A stretch of 64,000 bases of DNA from Chiua virens (taxonomy: Eukaryota > Basidiomycota > Agaricomycetes > Boletales > Boletaceae): the NCBI GenBank assembly GCA_019787685.1, contig JAHNUO010000010.1, positions 1,736,001 through 1,800,000 on the forward strand, in the 5' to 3' direction. The notes under the pieces are model-generated. The model worked only from the letters and a program-made list of their open reading frames with translations, was not told the DNA's origin and did not search any database. Positions 34,566 through 43,863 of the stretch are shown in pieces; within the stretch, counting starts at the first letter, position 1, and each line of letters opens with the position of its first letter. The translations under genes and the position numbers were made by a program.

Positions 34566-35200
34566 TGTTACAATCACGTTTCACTCATAATTCATTTCAC
34601 CTTCCTACTCATTCTCTACTCTATTATACAAGATACACAATATCTATTACGGCATATATTGCCTCATGCCAAGGCTATACTCAGGATCATATCCTATTGG
34701 CCAATCCCTTATGACTCACTATGATTCATTATTAGACACTGTGTTATCACACGATGTCATAACCCATGCACAACACACGTGTATTCACACGTTATCTCTT
34801 ATCTATGATTCCCTATGACTCATATCTATTATTAAAGCAGTGCTTATCTCATAACATGCTTTTACCGCATTGTTACAGCATTGTTTCCTCATGTCTTTAT
34901 CTATGACTCACATACCTCATGTTATCACACCTTATCTACCAATCAGGACACTCATACTTATCTATGTATTCATACTCCGATTGTAGCTCCGATTGTACTT
35001 TTAGTATATAAGACTTGAATGCAGCACCAAGGGAACTCTAACAAAGTTCACCTTTGGTTTTCCCCCAATGTCTTCATAGACAGATCTCCTCTGTAGTTCT
35101 CACCTCACTCGTCAGACTCACTTGCACTCTATACCCTTACACTGACCACTACAACCACTTGCAAGTAACTCATAGTCTACATTTGTTCTAGGTTGTTACA
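34566..35200 (+). mobile_element. Solo LTR, family E (635 bp), in element C gag
   Basis: It runs TGTTACAATCACG to GGTTGTTACA, flanked by GACGT and GATGT (one transition apart). Removing it rejoins the first codons of gag. Confidence 0.88.
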
Positions 35201-35288
35201 GATGTGTTATTGAGAACACCTAGTGTGGTGTGGTAATCCATCTCTTTTTAGTTAGAGTGGTTTGAGGTGTTTTCCCAGTCTCCTGCAT

Positions 35289-35522
35289 TTACGGAACGTT
35301 CCAAGGACCAGCGGTGTTGTTAATAATGGGTGGAGGCTGGTACTGGTAGTCCTGTTGTTCATAGGGGGCATAAAGGACAAGAATAAGGGTGTGTTCATTG
35401 ATTTGGATCCTGAAGTTTAGTGATCTCTGATAATCAACGAGTGATTTGGAGATTTGATAGAGTGTGAAAAGGACGACTAGGATGATTACAAAGATTGCTG
35501 TGATGATGAAATATACGAGCAT
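35289..35522 (-). CDS. ORF-B of element C: small single-pass membrane protein
   Basis: The 77-residue protein starts MLVYFIITAIFVIILVV, with one strongly hydrophobic helix (about 3-24) and a polar tail containing LYAPYEQQDYQYQPP. Length, topology and the PYE motif match ORF-B of element A. Its ATG follows the ORF-A stop directly (TAGATG), so reinitiation or readthrough is likely. The family is unknown. Retention of an open frame in two diverged elements argues for past selection. Confidence 0.65.
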   Translation of the reverse strand: MLVYFIITAIFVIILVVLFTLYQISKSLVDYQRSLNFRIQINEHTLILVLYAPYEQQDYQYQPPPIINNTAGPWNVP

Positions 35523-36100
35523 CTATTGAATGTATCTCCTAGGGGTTCTGAGAGTATTCCAAGGCCTAAGGTATGGGAACTCGAAATTATCGTACTGTGA
35601 GTATGGTCGGACGCGAGCAGGTACTAAGTTTGCTTGATAGCATCTCAGGGCCCTTCTCTGTTGTACAGCCATTCTATTGGCTATTCTCTCAGCTTCTCTG
35701 GGTGGGAGCCACTCATTTGGGTCTCCTAGACTTTCCTCCAATGGATCTCTCAAAGGAGCTGGTGGGAAAGGTGATGGTTCTCGTTTGGGAAGGGGAGCAG
35801 GAAAGTATTTGCGCTTAACCTCAACTTCCTCAGTCGGATACCTAAGTTCCGGGCTGTCAGACCAGGTTGACTCTCTCTCACTGGAGTAGTTGGATAAGGG
35901 GCTAGCATTGCCTATAAAGTGGCCTAATAAGGTGTGGAAGATTTCGGTGTTGGTACAGGTCTTCGGGATCAAGGTCTTCGAGAGCAATGACTTCAGCAAG
36001 GTATGCTGCGTCAAGGATATATGATTCTTCTTCGAGGCTGGGGAAAGCTTCTTGAGCTGCCGCAACGATAGAGAGTGGGAGTGATGAATGAGACACTGAT
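35523..36100 (-). pseudogene. ORF-A of element C (acidic, proline-rich protein)
   Basis: The conserved part begins with SSLPLSIVAAAQEAFPSLE (about 36095-35990) in one frame. It switches frame near 35950, where FHTLLGHFI begins, and runs to the stop adjoining ORF-B. The charged/proline block KYFPAPLPKREPSPFPP and the basic helix PREAERIANRMAVQQRRAL are shared with element A; the C-terminus ends RTPRRYIQ. The function is unknown. The frameshift makes this copy broken unless it is a sequencing error. Confidence 0.6.
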
Positions 36101-36329
36101 TGGGCAGGTCAGTTAAGGCCTCCTTTCTGGTCAAGGGTGCACTATCTGCTTCTGTGTATGCTAGACCTTGAGTCTTTTGCAAATCGACTTATTGGGAGCA
36201 GATGTTCCAACTACTTTTCAAGCTTGCGACTTACTTGGGTGCGACTGTGTTATTTTGTAGTAGGGGCTATGACGAGGTCAGAAACTTGACAGTAGTTTGT
36301 CGACGGCAAAGATAACAACAAAGTTCTAA

Positions 36330-36749
36330 TGAAACAACCTAGAACAACCTAGACTGTTAAAGTGTAGTGGTTGAGCGAAGAGGGGGGTTCAGTCCAGTGA
36401 AGAGGCAAAAACTCCAAGAGAACTTTGTTAGAGCTCTCTGGCTGGAATTCATGGGGTTTATATACTACATGGATGTCAAAGTTGTAATCTGAGTATGAAC
36501 TACATAGATAAGAACTATGTATCTTATTGGTTGATAAGGTGTGAATGCATATGAGTCATAGATAAGAGCATAGCCTTGCACTGCCGTGATGAGTCAGTGA
36601 TAAGGGAAATGAATAGATAGAAGTGTATGTGTGTGATAATGTGGCAGCCAATAGGGTATGATCCTTTGGACAGCCTTGGCATGAGGCATTGTCTTTAGAA
36701 TAGATTGAAAGTATAATCCATTAAGGGATGGAAAGTTGATATCGTAACA
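36330..36749 (-). repeat. 5' LTR of element C
   Basis: It is nearly identical to 28658-29078, with scattered differences, so it is older than element B by LTR divergence. Confidence 0.95.
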
Positions 36750-36754
36750 GGACG

Positions 36755-37285
36755 TACAAAGAGTCAGCAAATTTCGTTTTCAGCACAGTTGACATGCTTA
36801 CTTCGTCAAACCTGTTCCCCATTTCTTTGTCTGTTGGAACATAATTCAGAAGCAAATTATAAGCAAGCACACTATGTTTTCCATGACTTCATCTTCTCAG
36901 CATGCAATCATAAATGAGCTTCAGTCACTCATGCCTGTCCTCACTGATGTTGCTAATAAATGGTTTGTAGACCCCTCTGCTAAACCCAAAATGGAATTGG
37001 AAAAACGTATGGTTGCGGTTCTATGAAAGCTGCATCTCTCTTCAAAGAATTTGCAAGGCAGTCCAGGGTACAAGCTTAACAGAAGAAATGAAATATGCTC
37101 GCTTATTCATCACTTCTCAACACCTGCATTGTTCATTACCTTGAACCCACATGATCTTACTTCAGTTTTACTTGCAACTTTAGGTGGCATTGATGAGGAT
37201 AGATGGAGAGAAATGAGTGTGTATGAAAGAGCAGTCTTTGTAGCAGGTCATCCAGATGCTGCTGCACGATCATTCCATGCTCAAA
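36755..37285 (+). pseudogene. Helitron_like_N region (truncated)
   Basis: After joining to the N-terminal part across element C, the frame gives SACNHK, and after stops and frame changes SPGYKLNRRNEICSLIHHF, TPALFITLNPHDLTSVLL and REMSVYERAVFVAGHPDAAARSFHAQI, hallmarks of Helitron_like_N. The protein stops at the hAT end, before the HUH (HxH) and tyrosine motifs of the Rep nuclease. Those are not found after the hAT, so this copy lacks the nicking and joining activity. Confidence 0.85.
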
Positions 37286-37547
37286 TAGTGTTTTAAAGTC
37301 CGGTCCAGTCTGGTCTTTTACCCTAAAAGGGCAAGACTGAGACCGTAACCAGTCTCATAAAATTGAAATAAGTCCCAAAACCGAACTGGACCACTTGTAA
37401 CCAGTCTTTGTCGGTTACAGACTTGGTTCCACTTGGTTATAACTGGTCTTTCACTGTGTGTCAAGGTTCACGTATATATAGCATGTACTTCAAGTATATA
37501 AAATAAAACAAGATGAAAATTTTGAATATCATCCTCCTTCCTGATTC

Positions 37548-37967
37548 TTGACATCAACGATGCCTGCTGAAGCTAGTAGAAAGTCCAGCTGCCCATGTGT
37601 TCACACTCAGAAAACTCATGACCTAAGAGCATCTGCAAGCAAGGCTACCAGACCTCGCCCCCCAAAGTCAAAGTCTAACTGGAAACAAAAAGGAAAAAAA
37701 TGCGCAACCACTGAGAGCTCCTTATCATCAACTACCAGTAGTGACAAGAAAGATCCATGCAGCAATAAAAAACAGTGCATAGAGAAGAGGCAATGTCAGG
37801 CAAGTGAGACCTTGTTCAAAGAGGTTGTGGATACAACTCAGAAGAATCCTGGTGATGACAAAGTTGAGGAAACTTACATCGAGGATGAAGAGAATGTTGA
37901 GGTCAAGGATCAGGGGAAGCGCCACAGGGTGATGGATGGGGGCAATGCAGATGATACAGTGCACTAA
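37548..37967 (+). CDS. Basic/acidic N-terminal ORF in the hAT (139 aa)
   Basis: It starts with a Lys/Ser-rich basic half (PRPPKSKSNWKQKGKK) and ends in an acidic stretch (ETYIEDEENVEVKD). It probably forms the N-terminal tail or first exon of the hAT transposase rather than a separate gene. No domain is recognised. Confidence 0.4.
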   Translation: MTSTMPAEASRKSSCPCVHTQKTHDLRASASKATRPRPPKSKSNWKQKGKKCATTESSLSSTTSSDKKDPCSNKKQCIEKRQCQASETLFKEVVDTTQKNPGDDKVEETYIEDEENVEVKDQGKRHRVMDGGNADDTVH

Positions 37968-38198
37968 AAACATCATCATTTAGCATCAGTGCTCTGATGT
38001 AGCATGCAGGATGACATGCAGAATGAGCACCATGGCAAACCACAAACTGCGTGCAAGATCAAAAAACAAAATACAAAAGATTTACTCACAATATTCTCAG
38101 ATTGAGTGACGGTAGGGTTTATAAGGACAGATGGTCAAAATGAGCTTAAGACAGGGCATTGGTGTCTGGTTTGCAAGTGAGTAATGAGTTGTTAATAT

Positions 38199-40699
38199 AT
38201 GGCAGATATCCGGGCTGACCAGAAACCCTGGGATGCAGAGACGAGGAGGAGGAGATTCGAAAGTTCAGCAAACACAAGGCGTTTCACATCGGATCGAACT
38301 CGTCTTGTTGAGTACACACACACTCCCACTATGAGTTGTATGAAAAACGGTGCATGGAACAGAACATACCCAAAAATCACCATGCAGTCCCATGTGATAT
38401 CTTGGCAGAGCACAAGCGAAACAAGCAAGGTGGTGAACAGTCCACACTGGACGCCATGTTTCAGCATGCTCCCAGTCCACATTCATTCTCGAGGGAAGAT
38501 GTCTTGAGGTGCATTGCCCAGTTTATCGTATGCAATGACCAGGTATGTATTGTTTGTAATAATATTCTACTATCAAAGTATGTAATCGAAATTAATATTG
38601 TTACCACTAGTCACTCGCAGTCGCTGACAAGGCAGCATTCCAAAACTGCCTGGTAGCGATGTGACCAAATGTGACTAAGGCAGACATCCCATCCACTCAC
38701 GACATCAGCACATTTGTTCACAATGAGTTCATCGACTTCATCGAGCAGCTCAAGGCGGAAATACAGGTTAGTCCCATTTTCACTTGGTTTTCTCAACTAA
38801 TTGACAATGCTCCTACTATTGAACAGTCACCATCCACTGGCTGCATTTCCACTACCATGGACCTCTGGTCTGTTGAGCAAACAAAGGCGGCATTCTTGGG
38901 CATCACGGCACACTGGGTCCAGGTCAATGCCAGCTCAAAGTGGACATTACGCTCACAAGTCATCGCCTTTCATGCATTTTCAGGTGTCCACAGTGGGGAC
39001 AACATAGCACACTCCTTCATTGGCCTTTCTGAGAGGGCTGGCATCATTTCCTCAGCATCCACCAAGCTCTTATGTCTCACTGCTGACAACACCACCTCCA
39101 ATGACAAAGCTGCTGACCTAACTGAATGCCTCCTGCACCATCTCAACATCTACTCGTTCAGTTCAGATTCATACCACCTTCCTTGTCTCACTCACATCAT
39201 CAATCTCACCATCACCTCAGTCCTCACTGCCGTTACTAAGATATCCAATGTTGACACTGCGACCACCATTTGGGAGTTTGATCCCACCCTTCCAGAGAAC
39301 CACATGGACGACTTGTTGGACATTGTTACCGCCATCCATACTCTCACCATCAAAATACAATGTTCAGGACAATGTATTGAGTACTTCAAAACGCTACAAA
39401 CGAAGTGTGGTATTGACCCTTCACTATCAATTCCACTGCACAGCAATGTTCGGTGGGGTACTGCTGATGGAATGCTCAACTGAGCTCATGAACTGTGCCA
39501 GGTACGCTAATCACTAAATTTTGCAAAGTACTTATTGTTGACGAATGTGTCATTTAGCCTATTAACATGTTCATTAACTCCTGTCACAACGGTTCAGTGT
39601 GACGGACAACCAAAGTGTATCTCCTGGACAAAATTTGCCTTATCAGTGAGGGACTGGGAATGTGTTAACACCACACGTTCCCTGATTGTGGTGAGCTCAC
39701 TACTATGACCGAGCCATTGCATAAACTAACTATTCTGTGATCAGGACGCAAACAACATCCAACAACTTTTCTCAGATGAAGACTGTGCCACTCTCTGGCA
39801 TGCAATCCCAGAGATTGAGGAACTCTTGACCGCATGGGAGAAGAAACAAGACCTCCCCAGGTACTCGGCTTACAAGAATGCACTCCAAGATGGAATCAAC
39901 AAGATCATGAAGTACTACAATCAATTCAACAGTAAACTGGTATACATTCTTGTGCTCAGTAAGGTTTTGCTTGCGCTGTCTTTAACTTGCCCACTAACTC
40001 GTTATAATAGTTCTCCATCCATACTATAAGCTCAATTACATTAAGATGGCATGGGGCAGAGCTGAAGAACAGGCCAAGGAGATTGATGCTGGGAACTGCC
40101 ATGCCAAAAACTGGCATGATGAAGCTCTTAAAGTCATTGAGCTGACCATGCAAGAGTATTGGCAAGAGGCAGAAGATGCTCATGCTGTACAGCATACGAC
40201 CATGGATGCACAACACCCCCAACTGGATAATGACACACTGGAATCTGAGTATGACCATCACCATCGTACCCTCATCGAGAAAGCAGGGCACAGTGCGGTG
40301 CTAGGATGGGCAGCTGAATTACAGCATTACCTTGCTGACCTACCAGAGAATGCCACAAAAAATATGGATATCATTGACTGGTGGTCCAAGCATGCCACTG
40401 TGTATCCCACCCTTGCACAAATCGCACAAGATGTCTGTGCTATCCCAGTGTCGTCAGTCCCTTGTGAATGGCTGTTTTTAGCTGGTGCAGAAATTGCTAC
40501 TGATCGTCGATCACGCTTAGGTGTTGAAAAATTCGAGCAGCTTCAAATTCTCGAGCATGCATGGTGGGATTCAATTGTTGATAATGCATGGCTCAATTCG
40601 GAGATGACAGACATTTACTTGCAGGAGTATCAGGAGATGTACAAGATTGACAAGGAGTTTCATGAGGTGGATCTCACTGGTGGCAAGTTTGACAAGTAG
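38199..40699 (+). pseudogene. hAT transposase, multi-exon, with CGA-to-TGA stops
   Basis: A BED-finger-like region (about 38250-38440) is followed by FSREDVLRCIAQFIVCNDQ, an intron of about 68 bp, then the catalytic core: TMDLWS (first Asp), CLTADNTTSND (second Asp), CLTHIINL (Cys/His) and VRWGTADGML. Further exons give IQQLFSDEDCATLWHAIPEIEELLTAWE, YYNQFNSKL, an intron, HPYYKLNYIKMAWG, and the C-terminal dimerisation domain (IDWWSKHATVYPTLAQIAQDVCAIPVSSVPCEWLFLAGAEI). TGA codons at 38662-38664 and 39481-39483 stand where Arg is expected. The rest is well preserved. Confidence 0.88.
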
Positions 40700-40898
40700 T
40701 TCTTTTTCATGTCATGTCGGGTCTTAACCAGTCTTAACTGGTTTTGTATGGTCTTTACAAATATCAGTAATTGTTGTAACCAAGACCAAAACTGACAAAG
40801 ACCAAACAAATCAGTCTTCAACGGTCCAGTCCTATGTGGTTAAAGTCCAATTAAGTCTCAGTTTTTTACCAGTCTTGAGACCAGACTTTAAAACACTA

Positions 40899-41045
40899 AT
40901 TACGAGCGACCTCATTGACTATCGTTATCAACCTTGCCAACATCCATTTGATGAGCTGTCCTTGTGGGAATTTATTGAACGGACATCCAAGGTAGGAGTC
41001 AACTTGAATAGGTGTTGATTATCGTTTAACATCCACATTCCACGA
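40899..41045 (+). pseudogene. Helitron middle fragment
   Basis: The frame gives SDLIDYRYQPCQHPFDELSLWEFIERTSK, found between the Rep and helicase domains of fungal Helitrons. It belongs well downstream of the sequence left of the hAT, which shows the deletion. Confidence 0.7.
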
Positions 41046-41745
41046 TGTAGGAGTTAGATACTCCTTACAGTTGTAGGATACCTTTTCCTCGCTCTTCATC
41101 ATGTCCTATCACCTCCCATCTCATCCACCATCGACTTTGTGCCAGCCTGGTTTCATTCCTAGCATTTACAGATCATCCGAATCCAATCCCAGTCCAATCC
41201 AAGTCAACGCAATCCAATCCAGTTTCATCATACGTATTCTGCTTCATCTGATTTGACTTGTTCTATTTGATTTGGCCTTATTAAGGTCATTACTATCCTA
41301 ACACCTTCTTTTCCTTTGTTATCTACAAGGTTTGACACTCCTTAAATACTCACCCTACATCAATCCTGTACACTTACCTAGGGTCAGATTGCCTTTAACA
41401 GTCCTGGGTTGTGCCCAGGACTATAAAACCATGTTTCTAACATAAAATATTATCTTTCTGTATTCAGGAGATCTCTTGTTTACTCTCCTGTGTGTGAGTG
41501 AGCTGGATAGCTTTCCTTTCACTTCATCCTATCATTCCTCTGTGTCTCATCTACTCAAACCAATTCTCTCATTGCCTCGACTCCACCCGGATACTTTTTC
41601 ATCAACCACTTTTCATTCTGGATTGTTCAGCAGCCTCTAGGACTCCTACACAAACCCAAATCCTTCATTCCTTCGAGTATAACCCCCCTTGGGATGAAAT
41701 AATCGCCCCACCTTTCTTCATTTCACCTATTATTTGTTTTCTACA
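41046..41745 (+). mobile_element. Solo LTR, family D (about 700 bp)
   Basis: It starts TGTAGGAGTTAG like 4900-5619 and ends near CTACA at 41745. The flanks ACGA and ACAA agree at three of four positions, a weak target duplication. Confidence 0.75.
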
Positions 41746-42326
41746 ACAATGTTCCTTGATCAGACATGGAAAAAAAGGGTTGTCCATCGCGATGCCCAAG
41801 AAAACGAAGAACATGACCATGAAATGGAGAATGAACAGGAAGATACTATGGTCGAAGTGCATGCTGGTCGACCTTCTACTCCTGAATACACCTTTTCAAG
41901 TGAAGAACATCCTCAGTTCTTAACTCACATTCTCAAGTTCTGCTCATGAACTGTGATCCCTGTCATTCTCAGGGATCACTTACTTCATGAGAACAACTAC
42001 CATCAGTATATGTTGCTTTTGTTTAAACTGTGGTGGAGTTTTTCTGATTTTCGTATGCCTTCACAAACTTGACAAGAAGCATTTGAAGCAGCACAAATTA
42101 ACACCTATTGTTGCAAAATCATCTAGAATATGATGGTTGAAAAGGAATGCCGAGATGTGCAAGACAACTCAACTTTGTCTACTGATACTTGCATGCACAA
42201 TGTGCATCAATATACAACTGAAGACATTGAAGATGGTATTCTGGTGGATGGTGAACCACTTGGAGATGTTTTAGCAGACTGACAATAGTTTGGACATAAC
42301 TCATTTTGACCATGCCTCCAACATGC
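41746..42326 (+). pseudogene. Helitron middle region before the helicase
   Basis: The frame gives EEHPQFLTHILKFCS, a PVILRD block, YMLLLFKLWWSFSDFRMPSQT and MMVEKECRDVQDNSTLS, matching the stretch upstream of the helicase in fungal Helitrons. Stops interrupt it (for example at 41947). Confidence 0.75.
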
Positions 42327-42972
42327 TGAAGGAAATAAATCCCAGCTGTAGTGCAGTACTCAGGGGGATTGAAAGAATGAAAGAGGGTGAAGGAATGTGA
42401 TTCCATTCGACCCAGGGACAACACTGAGTTGGTGAACGACAAATAATGGTTTTTGAGTAGTCTGAGATGAATCTGGGGTGAATCCAGATTAAAATGGATG
42501 GAAAAGCAGACACAGCAGTCCAAATCCAGATCGATAAAACATGAGGAGAGCGAGAGAAAACGAACATCAACCGAAAACAATGTGAGACAGATGCGCACGG
42601 GCAAAGCTACTGTATTTTGTCAATACAGTGAATTTATAGTCCTCAGGGAATACCCTCAGACTCATCCTAAGTAAGGATAATAATAAAAAGAAGGTTTTTG
42701 TATGGTATAAAGTTCGAGAGGCACCCAAACGTCCCTGCAAGGGCTGTGTGACATGGTCTAGCCAATGCTAAGTACGAATAAGGAGCATTAAAAATAGAAT
42801 AAAAGAGTCCAAGGCAAAACGAGCACAGATACAGCAATCCAGATGAGTTCATGCATATGATCGAGCAAGTAACAATGGATTTGGGTGGATGGATGGTTCG
42901 GATTAGATTTGGATGATGACGGCGAGTGGTGGGAATGTGCTTTATGAGCACAAGGAATATCTATTCCTTACA
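42327..42972 (-). mobile_element. Solo LTR, family F (646 bp)
   Basis: It runs TGAAGGAAATAAATCC to TATTCCTTACA. The flanks ATGC and GCGC are similar; it splits the Helitron between its middle region and helicase. Confidence 0.82.
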
Positions 42973-43432
42973 GCGCTTAACCCAAACAAAATAATGGACA
43001 AAGATTTCGTTGGATTAAATGACAAGGAACGAAATGTGTTAAACTTTGCACACAAGCACATACTTGCTATTATCATGCAATCAAGCAAGGAGAAAGCACC
43101 TGAATGCAGCATTGAAATCAACAGTGAAATTCAAAATGACATCAAATTTCAAATGCATTTCATGCAACAAGCAAAAAAAAACAAGTGTCCCCACCGATTA
43201 GTTGACTCAGACTCAGACTCAGATCATGTTAAACGTGATCCATGAAAACAGCATCAAAGTTCAGACCCATGGATCGAAGTCAGCTCTGTAATCGGAAATG
43301 CTAATTGTAACTTGGCCTATGATCACCCATTGACATCTGCGCAGAATCAGCTAAATTCTATAATTGAAGATGTTCATTCCGCTTTTTCTCTCAATCAAAA
43401 TGTTGAACAGTCCTGTGCATTCAGACTGGTTG
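42973..43432 (+). pseudogene. Helitron fragment just upstream of the helicase
   Basis: The frame gives ALNPNKIMDKDFVGLNDKERNVLNFAHKHIL and later LTSAQNQLNSIIEDVHSAFSLNQNVEQSCAFRL, the segment leading into helicase motif I. A TGA follows at 43243. It joins QVAEHFTF at 43864 after removing the solo LTR. Confidence 0.75.
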
Positions 43433-43863
43433 TGTTACGATATCAACTTTTCCTCACTTAACAACTCCAACATTCAATCTATTCTAAAGATACACGCCTC
43501 ATGTCAAGGCTGTCCAAAGGATCATATCCGATTGGCTGCCACAATAACATAGCATCCATCACCTCATGCCCTTATCCTTTCATTTCCCTTATCACTGACT
43601 CATCACCAGCAGTGCAAGGCTATGCTCTTATCTATGACTCATACCGATTCACACCTTATCATCCAATAGGATACATTATGCTTATCTACATAGTTCATAC
43701 TCAGATTAGAACTCAGATATCCATGTAGTATATAAACCCCATGAATGACAGCCAGAGAGCTCTAACAAAGTTCTCTTGGAGTTTTCGCCTCTTCACTGGA
43801 CTGAATCCCCTCTTCACTCAACCACTACACTTTAACAGTCTAGTCTAGTTCTAGGTTGTTTCA
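43433..43863 (+). mobile_element. Solo LTR, family C (431 bp), plus orientation
   Basis: It runs TGTTACGATATC to GGTTGTTTCA with a perfect GGTTG duplication (43428-43432, 43864-43868). Confidence 0.92.

Larger units (their letters stand above)
32820..35241 (-). pseudogene. Element C gag, split by two solo LTRs
   Basis: The start is probably ATG at 35239-35241. The coding pieces are 35241-35201, 34565-34254 and 33639-32820. Motifs are IFADPGSYN and FKEWWAKMKGW, a helical capsid region (RQNNKVDWARSQLENLKQ), one zinc knuckle CYNCSSAGHRTNEC, a second Cys/His cluster and the GMNPKEVQAYYFDMYE tail, matching Gag of element B in order. Frame changes occur near 33,280 in addition to the insertions. 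Confidence 0.88.
28658..36749 (-). mobile_element. Element C: full-length chromovirus (8.1 kb with two nested solo LTRs)
   Basis: LTRs of 421 bp (28658-29078) and 420 bp (36330-36749) flank the element, with target duplication GGATG/GGACG (28653-28657, 36750-36754). Minus-strand order is 5' LTR, ORF-A, ORF-B, gag, protease, RT, RNase H, integrase with chromodomain, purine tract, 3' LTR. Solo LTRs of families F (33640-34253) and E (34566-35200) lie inside gag. Removing element C rejoins the Helitron frame (NHPG then RTKSQQ). Without the nested LTRs it is about 6.8 kb. Confidence 0.95.
37286..40898 (+). mobile_element. hAT DNA transposon (3.6 kb) in the Helitron
   Basis: Terminal inverted repeats TAGTGTTTTAAAGTC are found at 37286 and, inverted, at 40898. 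Many copies of ACCAGTCTT / AAGACTGGT-like motifs crowd both ends (37303-37460 and 40715-40890), as expected of subterminal transposase-binding sites. The flanks TGCTCAAA and ATTACGAG do not form an 8-bp duplication, and Helitron sequence is missing across the site, so a deletion accompanied or followed insertion. Confidence 0.88.

Noticed and set aside
41734..41949. Separate small acidic protein gene (71 codons)
   Set aside because: The frame ends in the HPQFLTHILKFCS block of the Helitron and starts in the solo LTR; it is part of the Helitron.
42973..43432. Independent gene with a Ser/Asp-rich tail
   Set aside because: It joins in frame to the helicase once the solo LTR at 43433-43863 is removed, so it is Helitron sequence.
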